NCBI RefSeq assembly: GCF_001553935.1
Contig: NZ_CP014232.1
Span: 620,001 to 684,000 of the forward strand
Length of the DNA: 64,000 bases
DNA from: Actinomyces oris
GTDB taxonomy: Bacteria; Actinomycetota; Actinomycetes; Actinomycetales; Actinomycetaceae
Direction of reading: 5' to 3'
A model generated the notes under the pieces. It was given only the letters and a program-made list of their open reading frames with translations. It did no database searches and was not told the origin of the DNA. This document shows, one piece after another, positions 24,117 to 33,482 of this stretch. The translations under genes and the position numbers were made by a program. Position 1 is the first letter of the stretch. Each line of letters opens with the position of its first letter.

Positions 24117-25457
24117 TCAGGCGCGGCGCAGGCGCAGGACGATGAGGCCGGCAGACAGCAGGATCGCGGCCACGGACAGCACGCCGATCGCCACACCCGT
24201 CACCGGCAGCCACCGCTCCCGCACACTCTGGGCCGAAGGCCGCTCAGCGGCGCTCGTGCGCCCCTTCGAGTCCTGGCTGCTACCTGCACCCACCACGACC
24301 TCGTTGTGGTCGCTGCTCCCGGCCCCGCTCGAGGACTGCGAGCCGGCGCTCGAGCCGTCCGGCACCGAGCCGCCTTTGGAGGACGGGGCCCCCGCGGCCG
24401 GGCCCTGCTGGGCCTTCGCCTGAGCCGAGGCCGACGCCGAAGCCTCCGGGGCCGGCGTCGCAGTGCTCCCGGCACCCGCACCGCCGCCAGCGCCGGCGCG
24501 CTGCTGCTGATCCGCCGGGGCGGGCGCGCCACCAGCGGGGGCGGACCACTGCGGGCGCGCCACGAGAGCCACTTCGGCCATCGTCTGTGCGTCCAGGGTC
24601 TGCGCCTGGGCGGTTCCCGTCGAGGCCCGCACCACCTGGTTGTTACCCACGTAGATGCCGACGTCGTAGACGTTGGCGAACACCGTGGACTGGGCGGGGG
24701 CCGAGCCGGAATCACCCGGCCCCCCGGACAGGGGGTTGGAGAAGAAGACGATGTCCCCGGGGTTGATCGAGCCGTCCGTGTTCAGCCACAGGCGCCCCTG
24801 GGAGTGGAACCAGCCGGCCAGGTCGTCCGGCTTCCAGCTTCCGGAGAGGTCCTGGCCGACGTCGGCCCGGTAGCCGACCTGGGTGTTCTGGTCCGCCGCA
24901 TACGTGGTGTGCGAGTAGTCCCAGCCGGACAGGACCATGCCCACCAGCGCTGAGGAGGTGATCGCGTACGGGGCGGGGCCGCCGGCGTGCACGTTCGCGC
25001 CCGACAGCGGCGTGGGCCGTGATGCGTCCGAGACCAGGGACCCGCCGGCGTTGACGAAGGACTGGGTCCGGGCCACGACGTCGTTGGCGGCGGCGCCATC
25101 CGCACCAGCGGCCGGGCCGGCCGGGAGTCCCTGCGGCACGGCCCACTGACCATCGGCCAGCAGGACCGAGACGGCACCCAGCGCACCCTCGGGACTCGCG
25201 CTCTGCACGTCGTAGGTCAGGCCGCCGTCATCACCGGGCGCCTCGTCACCGAGTGTGGTCAGGGTGCCGGAAGCCCCGCTGGCCTGCGCCATCTCAGCAA
25301 CCGTATTAAATGTGTCGCCAGAGGTCGGCTCCGCGGACACCGGAGCCATCATGGGGATGCTCAGCGAGGACGACAGCACCACCGCGCCGGCGAGGCCGAC
25401 CAGCCTCGGAGCGCGTCGACGCACAGCCTTCTTCACTGTTACCAACAGTCCTTCCAC
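24117..25457 (-). CDS. Secreted NlpC/P60-like protein with LPxTG anchor
   Basis: 446-residue exported protein. A basic N-terminus and hydrophobic signal (LVGLAGAVVLSSSLSIPMMA) end near VSAEP. The middle (about 150-300) resembles an NlpC/P60 or CHAP fold: GSINPGDIVFFSN and VYDVGIYVGNNQVVRAST are typical strands. The usual catalytic Cys appears replaced, since the expected DCSG is not present and the block reads PYAITSSALVGMV, so enzymatic activity is doubtful. A Ser/Ala/Gly-rich stalk leads to WLPVTG, a hydrophobic helix and RLRRA, a sortase signal. The first codon is uncertain (ATG 25457, or a later TTG or GTG after GGAAGGA). It is the first host-like gene to the right of the island. Confidence 0.75.
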   Translation of the reverse strand: MEGLLVTVKKAVRRRAPRLVGLAGAVVLSSSLSIPMMAPVSAEPTSGDTFNTVAEMAQASGASGTLTTLGDEAPGDDGGLTYDVQSASPEGALGAVSVLLADGQWAVPQGLPAGPAAGADGAAANDVVARTQSFVNAGGSLVSDASRPTPLSGANVHAGGPAPYAITSSALVGMVLSGWDYSHTTYAADQNTQVGYRADVGQDLSGSWKPDDLAGWFHSQGRLWLNTDGSINPGDIVFFSNPLSGGPGDSGSAPAQSTVFANVYDVGIYVGNNQVVRASTGTAQAQTLDAQTMAEVALVARPQWSAPAGGAPAPADQQQRAGAGGGAGAGSTATPAPEASASASAQAKAQQGPAAGAPSSKGGSVPDGSSAGSQSSSGAGSSDHNEVVVGAGSSQDSKGRTSAAERPSAQSVRERWLPVTGVAIGVLSVAAILLSAGLIVLRLRRA

Positions 25458-25657
25458 ATCACCCGCCGGGAGGGGACATCCACCGGCGACCTACACTTGT
25501 TATCTTAACGTAACGTACGCGACTCCGACCACCTTGAAAAGGGGGAAGATCGCAGTTCCGGGACCCCTTGACCGCCGTCTGACGACGGCGCCCAGGCGCC
25601 ACATCCCGTTATTTTTCCGTCTGACCCTCAGGTTACGTCAAGGTTGACCTGGGTCAG

Positions 25658-26212
25658 TCAGCCCCCGTAGACCTCAGGGCGCAGCGTACCGATGAACGGC
25701 AGGTTGCGGTACCGCTCGGCGTAGTCCAGCCCGTAGCCGACGACGAACTCCGTAGGAATATCGAAGCCGACGTACTTGACGTCCACCTCGACCTTGGCGG
25801 CGTCGGGCTTGCGCAGAAGCGTGGCGATCTCCACCGAGGCCGCACCGCGTGAGGACAGGTTGCCCACCAGCCAGGACAGGGTCAGGCCGGAGTCGATGAC
25901 GTCCTCAACGATGAGAATGTGCCGGTCGGTGACGTCGGTGTCCAGGTCCTTGAGGATGCGCACGACGCCGGAGGACTTGGTGCCCGATCCGTAGGAGGAC
26001 ACCGCCATCCAGTCCATCGGGGCGCTCATGTGCAGCCGGCGCGACAGGTCCGCCATGACGTAGACGGCCCCCTTGAGCACGCCGACGAGCAGAGGGTCAC
26101 GGCCCGCGTAGTCCGCGTCGATCTGCGCGGCCATCTCATCGAGGCGCTGCCCGATCTGCTCCTCGGTGATGAGAACCTGCTGAAGGTCCGATCCCATGTC
26201 CGTGGCGTCCAT
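25658..26212 (-). CDS. hpt: Hypoxanthine phosphoribosyltransferase
   Basis: Purine salvage enzyme that joins hypoxanthine or guanine to PRPP. It has the family length (184 residues from this start) and the PRPP loop [14 protein letters not shown]. Also present are [15 protein letters not shown] near the N-terminus and [20 protein letters not shown] near the end. ATG 26212 was chosen because AGGAAGG lies about nine bases upstream. In relatives hpt is followed by ftsH; here ftsH is about 22 kb away beyond the CRISPR island. The gap to the upstream zincin gene is only 113 bp and holds no tilS, which is often found there. Confidence 0.96.
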   Translation of the reverse strand: MDATDMGSDLQQVLITEEQIGQRLDEMAAQIDADYAGRDPLLVGVLKGAVYVMADLSRRLHMSAPMDWMAVSSYGSGTKSSGVVRILKDLDTDVTDRHILIVEDVIDSGLTLSWLVGNLSSRGAASVEIATLLRKPDAAKVEVDVKYVGFDIPTEFVVGYGLDYAERYRNLPFIGTLRPEVYGG

Positions 26213-26325
26213 ACGCCCTGCCTTCCTCATGTGTCGTCATGGCTGCGCGGGCTCACCGGGGCCGGGGAGGCCACCGGTCCGCGCCGACGCCATAAGCCTG
26301 CCACAACGGGCCCCGGCCTGACACG

Positions 26326-27564
26326 TCAGCTGACGCGGCGCACCCACACGTCGGGGCGGGCGAGCTCAGCCGGCGTGGGCAGCAGCTCGGGATCGGCCCA
26401 CACGGCGTTGAGCCCCTCGTGCCCGATACGGGTCACGACGCTGCGCACGAAGGCGGCGCCGTCGGCGTACTGGGCCTCCTTGGCCTCCAGGCCCATGAGC
26501 CGGTGCAGCAGGAGCGAGCCCAGTCCGGGCCCGGGGCCGATGCCGCCGTCGGCCGCGCGGCTGCGCGAGAGCACGGCCCGGAGCCGGTGGACCGAGGGCA
26601 TCCGGTTGGGGTGCACGTCATCGAGGACGACCTCGGCGTGTCCCTCCAGGAAGGTGAGCGCGGCGGCCAGGGAGGCGACCTCGGCGCGGTCCGTGACGTT
26701 CATCAGACCCTCGAGCACCCGCCCTCGGCCGGCGCGCGCCGCAAGGCGCACCGCCCGGCCCCGCCGCGGTCGACTCCCCCGCTCCTGCCGGCTCCCGCCG
26801 CCGGCGCTTCGGGCACCGTCGGCACTGCCGTAGGCGGCCTCGACGACGGCGCCGATCACCATGCGCATGGAGTCCGACAGGTAGGGGCCGAGCCAGGGCG
26901 CGGCGGCCAGCTGGACGGCGTGGGTCATCTCGTGCAGGCAGACCCAGGCGGGCAGGTCGAGCATGTCCAGGTCCATCTGGCGGCGCACCGCCAGTACGTT
27001 GGGGGCTACGAGCAGCAGGTGCGGCGACGCCGCCCCATCCCAGCCTCCACCTGTTGTCACGTCACGGGCCGACTCGGTGGCGGGCGTCACGACGTCATCG
27101 CCCTCGCCATCCCCCTCACCGGAGGGGTGAGCCGGGCCGGCACTACCGCCCCCGTGACCGCTGGTCCCGCTCGGGGCCGCGGGCACCACCTGCCCCAGGA
27201 GCCGGGTGGCCAGCAGGCTCATCGCCCCAGCGACCTCGGCGGCCCCGACGAGCTGGATCGCCTCCGAGGCCGGCGGGGCGGGCACCTGCTCCATGAGGCC
27301 ACGCAGTGCCCGACTTGAGGCACGCACGAGCCCGGCCCGGTCGACGACGCTGACCCGCGTGGTCTCGGCGACCTGCTGGGCCGCCCGGTTCAGGCCGGTG
27401 ATCCTGGCGACCCAGGCCGGTGCCTCCTGGGCGGAGCGGCGCAGCACCGCCACCGAGCTGGCGCGCGCCGAACGTGAGGCGCTGGGGCCCGCCGGGATGA
27501 GCGCGGTCAGGCGCTCCACCGTCCGCCAGTCGACGAGTCCCGCCGCTGTGCCCTGGGTCGTCAC
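26326..27564 (-). CDS. Zinc-dependent metalloprotease (zincin-2 / TIGR03624 family)
   Basis: 412-residue actinobacterial protein related to zinc peptidases. The zinc site CLHEMTHAVQ (HExxH) is at about residue 213, and a downstream FLEGHAEVVLDDV probably supplies the third ligand. The region around residues 140-175 is a Gly/Ser/Glu-rich insertion, as is the Arg-rich loop near 255. The physiological substrate is not known. It starts with GTG after GAGAAAGG. Position between dacB and hpt is the conserved actinobacterial order. Confidence 0.88.
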   Translation of the reverse strand: MTTQGTAAGLVDWRTVERLTALIPAGPSASRSARASSVAVLRRSAQEAPAWVARITGLNRAAQQVAETTRVSVVDRAGLVRASSRALRGLMEQVPAPPASEAIQLVGAAEVAGAMSLLATRLLGQVVPAAPSGTSGHGGGSAGPAHPSGEGDGEGDDVVTPATESARDVTTGGGWDGAASPHLLLVAPNVLAVRRQMDLDMLDLPAWVCLHEMTHAVQLAAAPWLGPYLSDSMRMVIGAVVEAAYGSADGARSAGGGSRQERGSRPRRGRAVRLAARAGRGRVLEGLMNVTDRAEVASLAAALTFLEGHAEVVLDDVHPNRMPSVHRLRAVLSRSRAADGGIGPGPGLGSLLLHRLMGLEAKEAQYADGAAFVRSVVTRIGHEGLNAVWADPELLPTPAELARPDVWVRRVS

Positions 27565-27645
27565 CGTGACACCTTTCTCGCCGAGTTCACCGGGCTGAGC
27601 GAGCCCCTGTCCTTCGCTGCTGCGCCGAACACGCCGCCGCGCCCC

Positions 27646-29037
27646 TCACGAGCAGCCGCAGGAGGCCAGGGGCGCCACGAAGTGGTTGTCGATCGCGGCT
27701 GCGGCCGCTCCGCCGCCATTGGCGGGGAAGCCGTTGGCCATGACCGCGAAGGCCAGCTGGCGCCCGTCGGCGGTGGTGACCACGCCGGCCAGGGAGGCGG
27801 TCTGCTCCAGTGAGCCGGTCTTGGCGCGCACCGTCCCGGCCGCGGAGGTGTCGTGCAGGCGGTTGCCCAGGGTTCCGTCCAGGGCGGCGACGGGCAGGTC
27901 GGCGATGAGGGTGCGCCCGGCCGAGCCGCCCTCGCCTCCGGCGGCCTTGGTAAGGATCTGGGTCAGGAGCCTGGCGGGGACCTTGTTGCCCTTGGCCAGC
28001 CCGGAGGAGTCCAGGAGCGTCACCCCGGAGGTGTCGAAGCCGTCCTTGCTCAGCTGGGCGAGCACGGCCTTGGAGGCCCCGGAGAAGTCGGTGGTCTCCT
28101 TGGCATGCGCGGCCACGAGCCGCCCCTCGACCTCGGTCATCGTGTTATCGGAGGTCTTCAGCGACAGGGCGAGGATGTCGGACAGCGGGGCTGAGGAGAC
28201 CGAGGCCACCTCCCGGGCCCCGCCGGAGGCTGCGGCGCGCGTCGGTTCGCCGTCGACCGTGATGCCGGCCTCGCTCAGGTGCTTGGCGAAGGCCTGGGCG
28301 GCCCCCATGGCCGGATCATCCGGGTAGCCCTGGTTCTGGGTGGCCGAGACATCCACCATGATCGGCTGAATCTTGGCCACGTACTGCTCGTTGCCGGCCT
28401 CCCACTTATCGTTCCACTGGGGGCCGGTGAACAGGGTGTCGTCCAGGCGCAGGGAGACCGACGTCGTCCCCTGGGACTTGAGCTTCTCAGCAGTGGCTCG
28501 GGCGAGATCGCCCAGGCCCGCGTGACCGGCCGTGGCGTTCGGGTCGCCCTCGTTCTCGGCCAGCAGCACGTCACCGCCGCCCACGAGGGTGAGGGTCTGC
28601 CCCTCCAGGACGGCTTTGGTCTGGAGGGTGTGCCCCGGCCCCATGGAGGACAGGGCGGCCCAGGCGGTGAGCAGCTTGTTGGTGGAGGCCGGCGTCACCC
28701 CACTGGCGGCCGAGCGGTCCAGCAGCTCCTCGCCGGTGGCGACGTCGACGACGGAGGCCGTCACGTTCCCCCCGGTCAGGGCGGCGTCGGAGACCACTCC
28801 CTGGATGTAGCCGTTCAGGGCATTCTTGGAGGGCGTAGGAGCCCCCTGGTCCAGGCCGGAGGGGGCGGCGGTCTTGGCGCTGGGGGCGGCCGGCGTCGGG
28901 AAGGGCCGGGGGGCGACGTCGGCGTAGGCGACCGTCACCGGGCCGGGCAGCAGGTCGAGAGCATCGCCCAGGCTGTAGTAGCCGCCGAAAACCAGCAGGC
29001 TCGCCGCTGTCAGGGCAGCGGTCTGGACCTTGCGCAT
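27646..29037 (-). CDS. dacB: D-alanyl-D-alanine carboxypeptidase (PBP4 type)
   Basis: Penicillin-binding serine peptidase acting on peptidoglycan outside the membrane. An N-terminal signal or anchor (ALTAASLLVFGGYYSLG) is followed by the three catalytic motifs in order: STNK (SxxK) in TPASTNKLLTAW, SDN (SxN) in LSLKTSDNTMTE, and KTG in VRAKTGSLEQTASL. The length of 463 residues is normal for the family. GGAGGA precedes the ATG. It is divergent from ppa across a 235-bp gap, as in other actinobacteria. Confidence 0.95.
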   Translation of the reverse strand: MRKVQTAALTAASLLVFGGYYSLGDALDLLPGPVTVAYADVAPRPFPTPAAPSAKTAAPSGLDQGAPTPSKNALNGYIQGVVSDAALTGGNVTASVVDVATGEELLDRSAASGVTPASTNKLLTAWAALSSMGPGHTLQTKAVLEGQTLTLVGGGDVLLAENEGDPNATAGHAGLGDLARATAEKLKSQGTTSVSLRLDDTLFTGPQWNDKWEAGNEQYVAKIQPIMVDVSATQNQGYPDDPAMGAAQAFAKHLSEAGITVDGEPTRAAASGGAREVASVSSAPLSDILALSLKTSDNTMTEVEGRLVAAHAKETTDFSGASKAVLAQLSKDGFDTSGVTLLDSSGLAKGNKVPARLLTQILTKAAGGEGGSAGRTLIADLPVAALDGTLGNRLHDTSAAGTVRAKTGSLEQTASLAGVVTTADGRQLAFAVMANGFPANGGGAAAAAIDNHFVAPLASCGCS

Positions 29038-29272
29038 ACGTCCTCCGGACTGGGTTGTGGACAGGCTGGGATGGCCTGTATATCAAGTAGGTGGGGCGCC
29101 CAGGAGGTTACTGCCACCCGTGCACCGACGTGCAGAGTACGCGTTTACCGGCCTCAGGCGCTGTCGTGCGCCACACTAGTGCCATCAATACCCGCCCCGC
29201 CGGATCGACGCCGACCACCAGGCGCCGCTCCAGCGCCCAACGAGCTGAAGACACGAGCGAAGGAGGCTCCCC

Positions 29273-29773
29273 GTGGAGTTCGACGTCACGATTGAGATCC
29301 CCAAGGGCAACCGCAACAAGTACGAGATCGATCACGAGACCGGCCGGATTCGCCTGGACCGCATGCTCTTCACCTCGACGCGCTACCCCGACGACTACGG
29401 CTACATCGACGGGACCCTCGGCGAGGACGGCGACCCCCTCGACGCACTGGTCCTGCTGGAGGAGCCGACCTTCCCCGGCTGCGTCATCCGCTGCCGCGCG
29501 CTGGGCATGTTCCGCATGCGCGATGAGAAGGGCGGCGACGACAAGGTCCTGTGCGTGCCCAGCGCCGACCAGCGCGCCTCCTGGCGTACCGACATCGAGG
29601 ACGTCTCGGAGTTCCACCGCCTGGAGATCCAGCACTTCTTCGAGGTCTACAAGGACCTCGAGCCCGGCAAGTCGGTTGAGGGCGCCCACTGGGTGGGCCG
29701 CGAGGAGGCCGAGGAGGAGATCCGTCAGTCCTTCCAGCGCGAGGCCGACCGCGTCGCCCACGAGGGCCACTGA
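29273..29773 (+). CDS. ppa: Inorganic pyrophosphatase
   Basis: Hydrolyses pyrophosphate to drive biosynthetic reactions. The 166-residue family I enzyme has [19 protein letters not shown] at its start, the metal-binding signature [12 protein letters not shown], and [11 protein letters not shown] with the conserved lysine. GTG at 29273 follows CGAAGGAGG closely. Confidence 0.97.
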   Translation: MEFDVTIEIPKGNRNKYEIDHETGRIRLDRMLFTSTRYPDDYGYIDGTLGEDGDPLDALVLLEEPTFPGCVIRCRALGMFRMRDEKGGDDKVLCVPSADQRASWRTDIEDVSEFHRLEIQHFFEVYKDLEPGKSVEGAHWVGREEAEEEIRQSFQREADRVAHEGH

Positions 29774-29790
29774 CACGGACAGCCCGAGTT

Positions 29791-29827
29791 GGCGGGGCGG
29801 GGCGGCATACGCGCTCCGCCCCGCCCC
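29791..29827. terminator. Bidirectional terminator between ppa and the NlpC/P60 gene
   Basis: GGCGGGGCGGGGCGG and CCGCCCCGCCCCCG form a very stable stem followed by TTTT on the plus strand. It serves the convergent genes on both sides. Confidence 0.75.
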
Positions 29828-29831
29828 CGTT

Positions 29832-31223
29832 TTAGAGGCGCACCGCGTAGGGCATGACGCCGGAGTAGCGCATGGAGGTGACGCGCACAGTCATGCCGAA
29901 GGTCGGCGCCTCGATCATCGTGTCGTCACCCAGGTAGATGGCCACGTGGTAGATGCCGGACTGGCTGCCGTCGGAGGACCAGAAGACGAGATCCCCGGGC
30001 TGGGCGGCGTCGAGCGGAACCAGGGAGCCCTCCCCGTACTGCACGCGTGAGGAGTGCGTGAGCTCCACGCCGGCGGCGGCATAGGAGACCATCGTCAACC
30101 CGGAGCAGTCCAGGCCCGCAGCCGACTCCCCGGCCCACACGTAGGGGGTGCCGAGGTAGCCCATGGCCGCGTTGATGGCGGTGGAGGCGGCGCTTCCGGA
30201 GTGCGACGGCGCGGGCGCAGGCTCCGGGGCCGGTGCGGGTGCAGGTGCGGCCTCCTCCTCTTCGGCCGCCTCGGGCTCCGGCTGGGAGGTGGTGGCTGGC
30301 TCCTGGGCGGAGGACTGGGGGCTCGGGCTGGGCTGGCTCGACTGCTCCTGGGGAGCGGGGGCCGACTCCTGGGGCTGGGCAGCGGCCTGCTCGGCCTGCT
30401 TCTGAGCGAGGTCGGCGGCGGCCTTCTCCGAGGCAGCCTTGGCGGCGGCCTGGGCGGCCGCCTCCTCACGGGCCTTGCGCTCGGCCTCGACCTGGTTCTG
30501 GTACTTCGTCTCCAGCTCGACGGTGGTGTTGCGCTGCGCCGCCAGCTGGACGATGAGGTTCTGCCGGTTGGTGCGGGTGGTGGTGACGGCGTTCTGGGCG
30601 TCGTTGGCAGCGGCCTCGGCGTCGGACTTGGCAGTGGCGGCGGAGGTCTTGGCGGCCTCCTTGGCCGTGACCTTCTGGTCGGCGATGGTCTGCATGCTCG
30701 TGGCCACCGCCTCGAGGGCCTCGACGTTCTGGACCTTGGCGTTGTTCTTCTCGCCGGCCCGGGTCAGGGCGACGTCGGCGTCGGCCAGGTCCGCGAGCGA
30801 CTCGCTGGTCAGGTACGGGGTGAGCGGGTCGAGCGGGTTGCCGCTCTCCTGGTAGGTCTGGACGACGATCGAGCCGAGGTCGGAGCGGGCCGCGGCGGTG
30901 CTGGAGGCGGCGGCGTCGGCGTTGGTCTGGGCGGTCTGGGCGTCCTTGGTGGCCGTGTTGAGCTCGTCGACGGCGGTCAGGTAGTCCTCGTTGGCGACCT
31001 GAGCCTTGATCTGAGCGTCTTCGAGGTTGCTGCTCTCCTGGGCGAGCTGGGCCTCGAGGGAGGCGATCGAGGTGGAGGTCGAGCGCTCGGAGGCCTTGGA
31101 GCGATCAATGTCGCTCTGGTCCACGGGGTCGGCCAGCACCGAGGGCGCCAGGGTGCATGCCAGGGCTACCACTGCGGTGGCGACGACACCGTGTCCGTGC
31201 CGTCGTGGGGGGATCGGGCTCAC
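29832..31223 (-). CDS. Secreted NlpC/P60 peptidoglycan hydrolase (RipA-like)
   Basis: 463-residue exported endopeptidase. A signal peptide (VVATAVVALACTLAPSVLA) is followed by a long Ala/Gln/Glu-rich coiled coil (about 35-290) and a Pro/Ala/Glu linker (about 300-345). The C-terminal NlpC/P60 domain has catalytic Cys in GLDCSGLTMVSYAAAG and the His in GIYHVAIYLGD. Such proteins cleave stem peptides at the septum, and the coiled coil commonly autoinhibits or docks to FtsEX-like partners. The domain is complete. Promoter and regulation cannot be read with confidence from the upstream DNA. Confidence 0.93.
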   Translation of the reverse strand: MSPIPPRRHGHGVVATAVVALACTLAPSVLADPVDQSDIDRSKASERSTSTSIASLEAQLAQESSNLEDAQIKAQVANEDYLTAVDELNTATKDAQTAQTNADAAASSTAAARSDLGSIVVQTYQESGNPLDPLTPYLTSESLADLADADVALTRAGEKNNAKVQNVEALEAVATSMQTIADQKVTAKEAAKTSAATAKSDAEAAANDAQNAVTTTRTNRQNLIVQLAAQRNTTVELETKYQNQVEAERKAREEAAAQAAAKAASEKAAADLAQKQAEQAAAQPQESAPAPQEQSSQPSPSPQSSAQEPATTSQPEPEAAEEEEAAPAPAPAPEPAPAPSHSGSAASTAINAAMGYLGTPYVWAGESAAGLDCSGLTMVSYAAAGVELTHSSRVQYGEGSLVPLDAAQPGDLVFWSSDGSQSGIYHVAIYLGDDTMIEAPTFGMTVRVTSMRYSGVMPYAVRL

Positions 31224-32049
31224 TGGGGTTCTCCGTCGTGATGGGGCTGAACGTGAGGATGACGCCTCACCCGGGGACCGGCGCCGGCCCGCCGTCGGGA
31301 TCCGTTCCGCGGAATCAGGGGCGCGGAGCGGATCAGGGGACGAAGACGGCAGGCAGCGTCAGCCCGGATGCGACAAAGCCACACTAGTCGCTTTGGTCCC
31401 ATCTGAAAACAGATTTCACACTATTCACAATCGTAACTTACACCCCTGTAGTTATGCGGATTGCACTTGCGCCGACAGGACTCCCCGCCATCGTCATATG
31501 TCTGTGACCGATATGGCATCCGGCACAAATGACCGTTTGTGCAGGTCACTACGGGTTTAAACGGCCGGACCCGTCACTAAGGGAAGACGCTCAACCGCGC
31601 CAGCCCAGCCCTATGGCCAGGGGACGCCGAAGCGGCGCCGCACCAACCGCCGCCCCCGCGCCGACCCCTCGCGCAGCCGCATGGCGGACACCCGTTTGGA
31701 CCACCTGCGGAGGAAACCGCTAAAGTCGGAGCATGTTCCGTCGTCCTGAGGCCCTTCGGCCGGACGCCCCCACCACGGGGCGAATGCGCAGCTGACGCGC
31801 ACGCCGCCGTCGGCCCACGTGCGCGTCCCCGCCCTCACCCACACCACCACAGAAGTTGCAGCAACGGTGACGGCGGACGACTCAGTGCCACGACCCCTCG
31901 CCCCCCCCTGCTGCCGGGCCAGCTCCGACGCCGGGCGCAGCGGGCCCCGGGCAACCGCCCACCAGCGCGCCGCAACCGCCGGCGCGAGGCAGGCACCGCT
32001 CGTGACGCTGACATCGCCGCCGGCCACCGGAAACCACCAAGGAATCCTC
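31224..32049. other. Large intergenic region between NlpC/P60 gene and metY
   Basis: 826 bp. The middle (about 31380-31560) is AT-richer and may hold the divergent promoters. The part near metY is GC-rich and contains GGGCAACC and GAGGCAGGCACC, which are weakly reminiscent of a SAM-responsive leader, but I could not fold a convincing consensus. No coding sequence with a credible start is seen. Confidence 0.45.
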
Positions 32050-33471
32050 ATGACCGACCAGCACCCCACCGCCCCCGAGGCCGCCCTCCAGAGCACGCAG
32101 CCGGCCCCCTCCCCCACCAGCCCGGCGGGCTGGCGCTTCGAGACCAAGCAGGTCCAGGCCGGGCACGACCCGATGTCCGAGCCCGCCCACGCCCGGGCCA
32201 TCCCGATCTACCAGACCTCCTCCTACGTCTTCGAGTCGGCCGAGCAGGCGGCCGCCCGCTTCGCCCTGACCGACCTGGGCCCGATCTACACGCGCCTGAC
32301 CAACCCCACCAATGACATCGTCGAGCAGCGGATCGCGGCCCTGGAGGGCGGCGTCGGGGCGCTGCTGACGTCGTCGGGCCAGGCAGCCACGACCCTGGCC
32401 CTCGTGACGCTGGGCGGGGCGGGCGACAACATCGTCGCCTCCCCCTCCCTGTACGGCGGGACCACGAACCTGCTCACCCACACCCTGCCGCGCCTGGGCA
32501 TCGAGGCGCGCTTCGTGGACGAGCCGGGCGACCCGGCGGCCTGGGCGGCGCTGGCCGATGAGCGCACCGTCGCCTTCTTCGGGGAGTCGATCCCCAACCC
32601 GCGCGGCGACATCCTCGACATCGAGGCGATCGCGGCGGCCGCGCACGAGCTGGGCATCCCGCTGGTCGTGGACAACACGGTGGCCTCACCCTTCCTGACC
32701 CGCCCCTTCGAGTGGGGCGCGGACATCGTGGTGGCCTCAGCGACGAAGTTCCTGGGCGGGCACGGCTCCTCCGTGGCGGGCGTCATCGTGGACTCCGGCA
32801 GCTTCGACTTCGCGGCCCAGCCCGAGCGCTTCCCGGGCTTCAACACGCCCGACGAGTCCTACCACGGCCTGGTCTACGCCCGGGACCTGGGGGTGGGCAG
32901 CCCGCTGGGCGCGAACCTGGCCTTCATCCTCAAGGCGCGCGCCGAGGGCCAGCGCGACCTCGGTTTCACGCTGGCGCCGCACTCAGCCTTCCTCATCGCC
33001 CAGGGCATCGAAACGCTCTCGCTGCGCATGGAGCGGCACGTGGACAACGCCCTGGCGGTGGCCACCTGGCTGGAGGGGCGCGACGACGTCGCCTCGGTGC
33101 GCTACTCGGGGCTGGCCTCCAGTCCCTACTACGAGCGGCACCGCAAGTACTGTCCGCGCGGGGCGGGCTCGATCCTCACCTTCGACCTGGCCGGCGGGCG
33201 CGAGGCCGGGGCGGCCTTCATCGACGCCCTGAGTCTGTTCTCCAACCTGGCCAATATCGGGGACGTGCGCTCGCTGGCGATCCACCCGGCCACCACGACG
33301 CACTCCCAGCTCGACGACGCCGGCCTGGCCGCGGCCGGGATCAGCGCCGGGACCGTGCGCCTGAGCGTGGGGATCGAGCACATCGACGACATCCTGGCCG
33401 ACCTCGAGCGCGGTCTGGCGGCGGCCCGGGCCGTCGGGGCGGGCGAGCCGAGCGCGGCGGCCGGGGCCTGA
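32050..33471 (+). CDS. metY: O-acetylhomoserine aminocarboxypropyltransferase (MetY)
   Basis: PLP enzyme that makes homocysteine directly from O-acetylhomoserine and sulfide. About 473 residues from ATG 32050, which follows AAGGA. Family motifs include FETKQVQAGHDP near the start, YTRLTNPTNDIVEQRIAALEGG, and the PLP lysine in VASATKFLGGHGS. The C-terminal block is GTVRLSVGIEHIDDILADLE. It is followed 11 bp later by metX, so the two form a direct-sulfhydrylation methionine operon. Confidence 0.96.
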   Translation: MTDQHPTAPEAALQSTQPAPSPTSPAGWRFETKQVQAGHDPMSEPAHARAIPIYQTSSYVFESAEQAAARFALTDLGPIYTRLTNPTNDIVEQRIAALEGGVGALLTSSGQAATTLALVTLGGAGDNIVASPSLYGGTTNLLTHTLPRLGIEARFVDEPGDPAAWAALADERTVAFFGESIPNPRGDILDIEAIAAAAHELGIPLVVDNTVASPFLTRPFEWGADIVVASATKFLGGHGSSVAGVIVDSGSFDFAAQPERFPGFNTPDESYHGLVYARDLGVGSPLGANLAFILKARAEGQRDLGFTLAPHSAFLIAQGIETLSLRMERHVDNALAVATWLEGRDDVASVRYSGLASSPYYERHRKYCPRGAGSILTFDLAGGREAGAAFIDALSLFSNLANIGDVRSLAIHPATTTHSQLDDAGLAAAGISAGTVRLSVGIEHIDDILADLERGLAAARAVGAGEPSAAAGA

Positions 33472-33482
33472 GGCGGCGTGCC

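Noticed and set aside
30054..31241. 395-codon Gly/Leu-rich open frame opposite the NlpC/P60 gene
   Set aside because: Mirror of the Ala/Gln coiled-coil codons; composition explained by the real gene.
31224..31420. Possible c-di-AMP (ydaO) riboswitch before the NlpC/P60 gene
   Set aside because: The position would be typical, but the conserved core blocks were not found in order.
32712..33482. In-frame upstream extension of metX by about 257 codons
   Set aside because: It lies inside metY in another frame and has no similarity to MetX, which starts at 33483.
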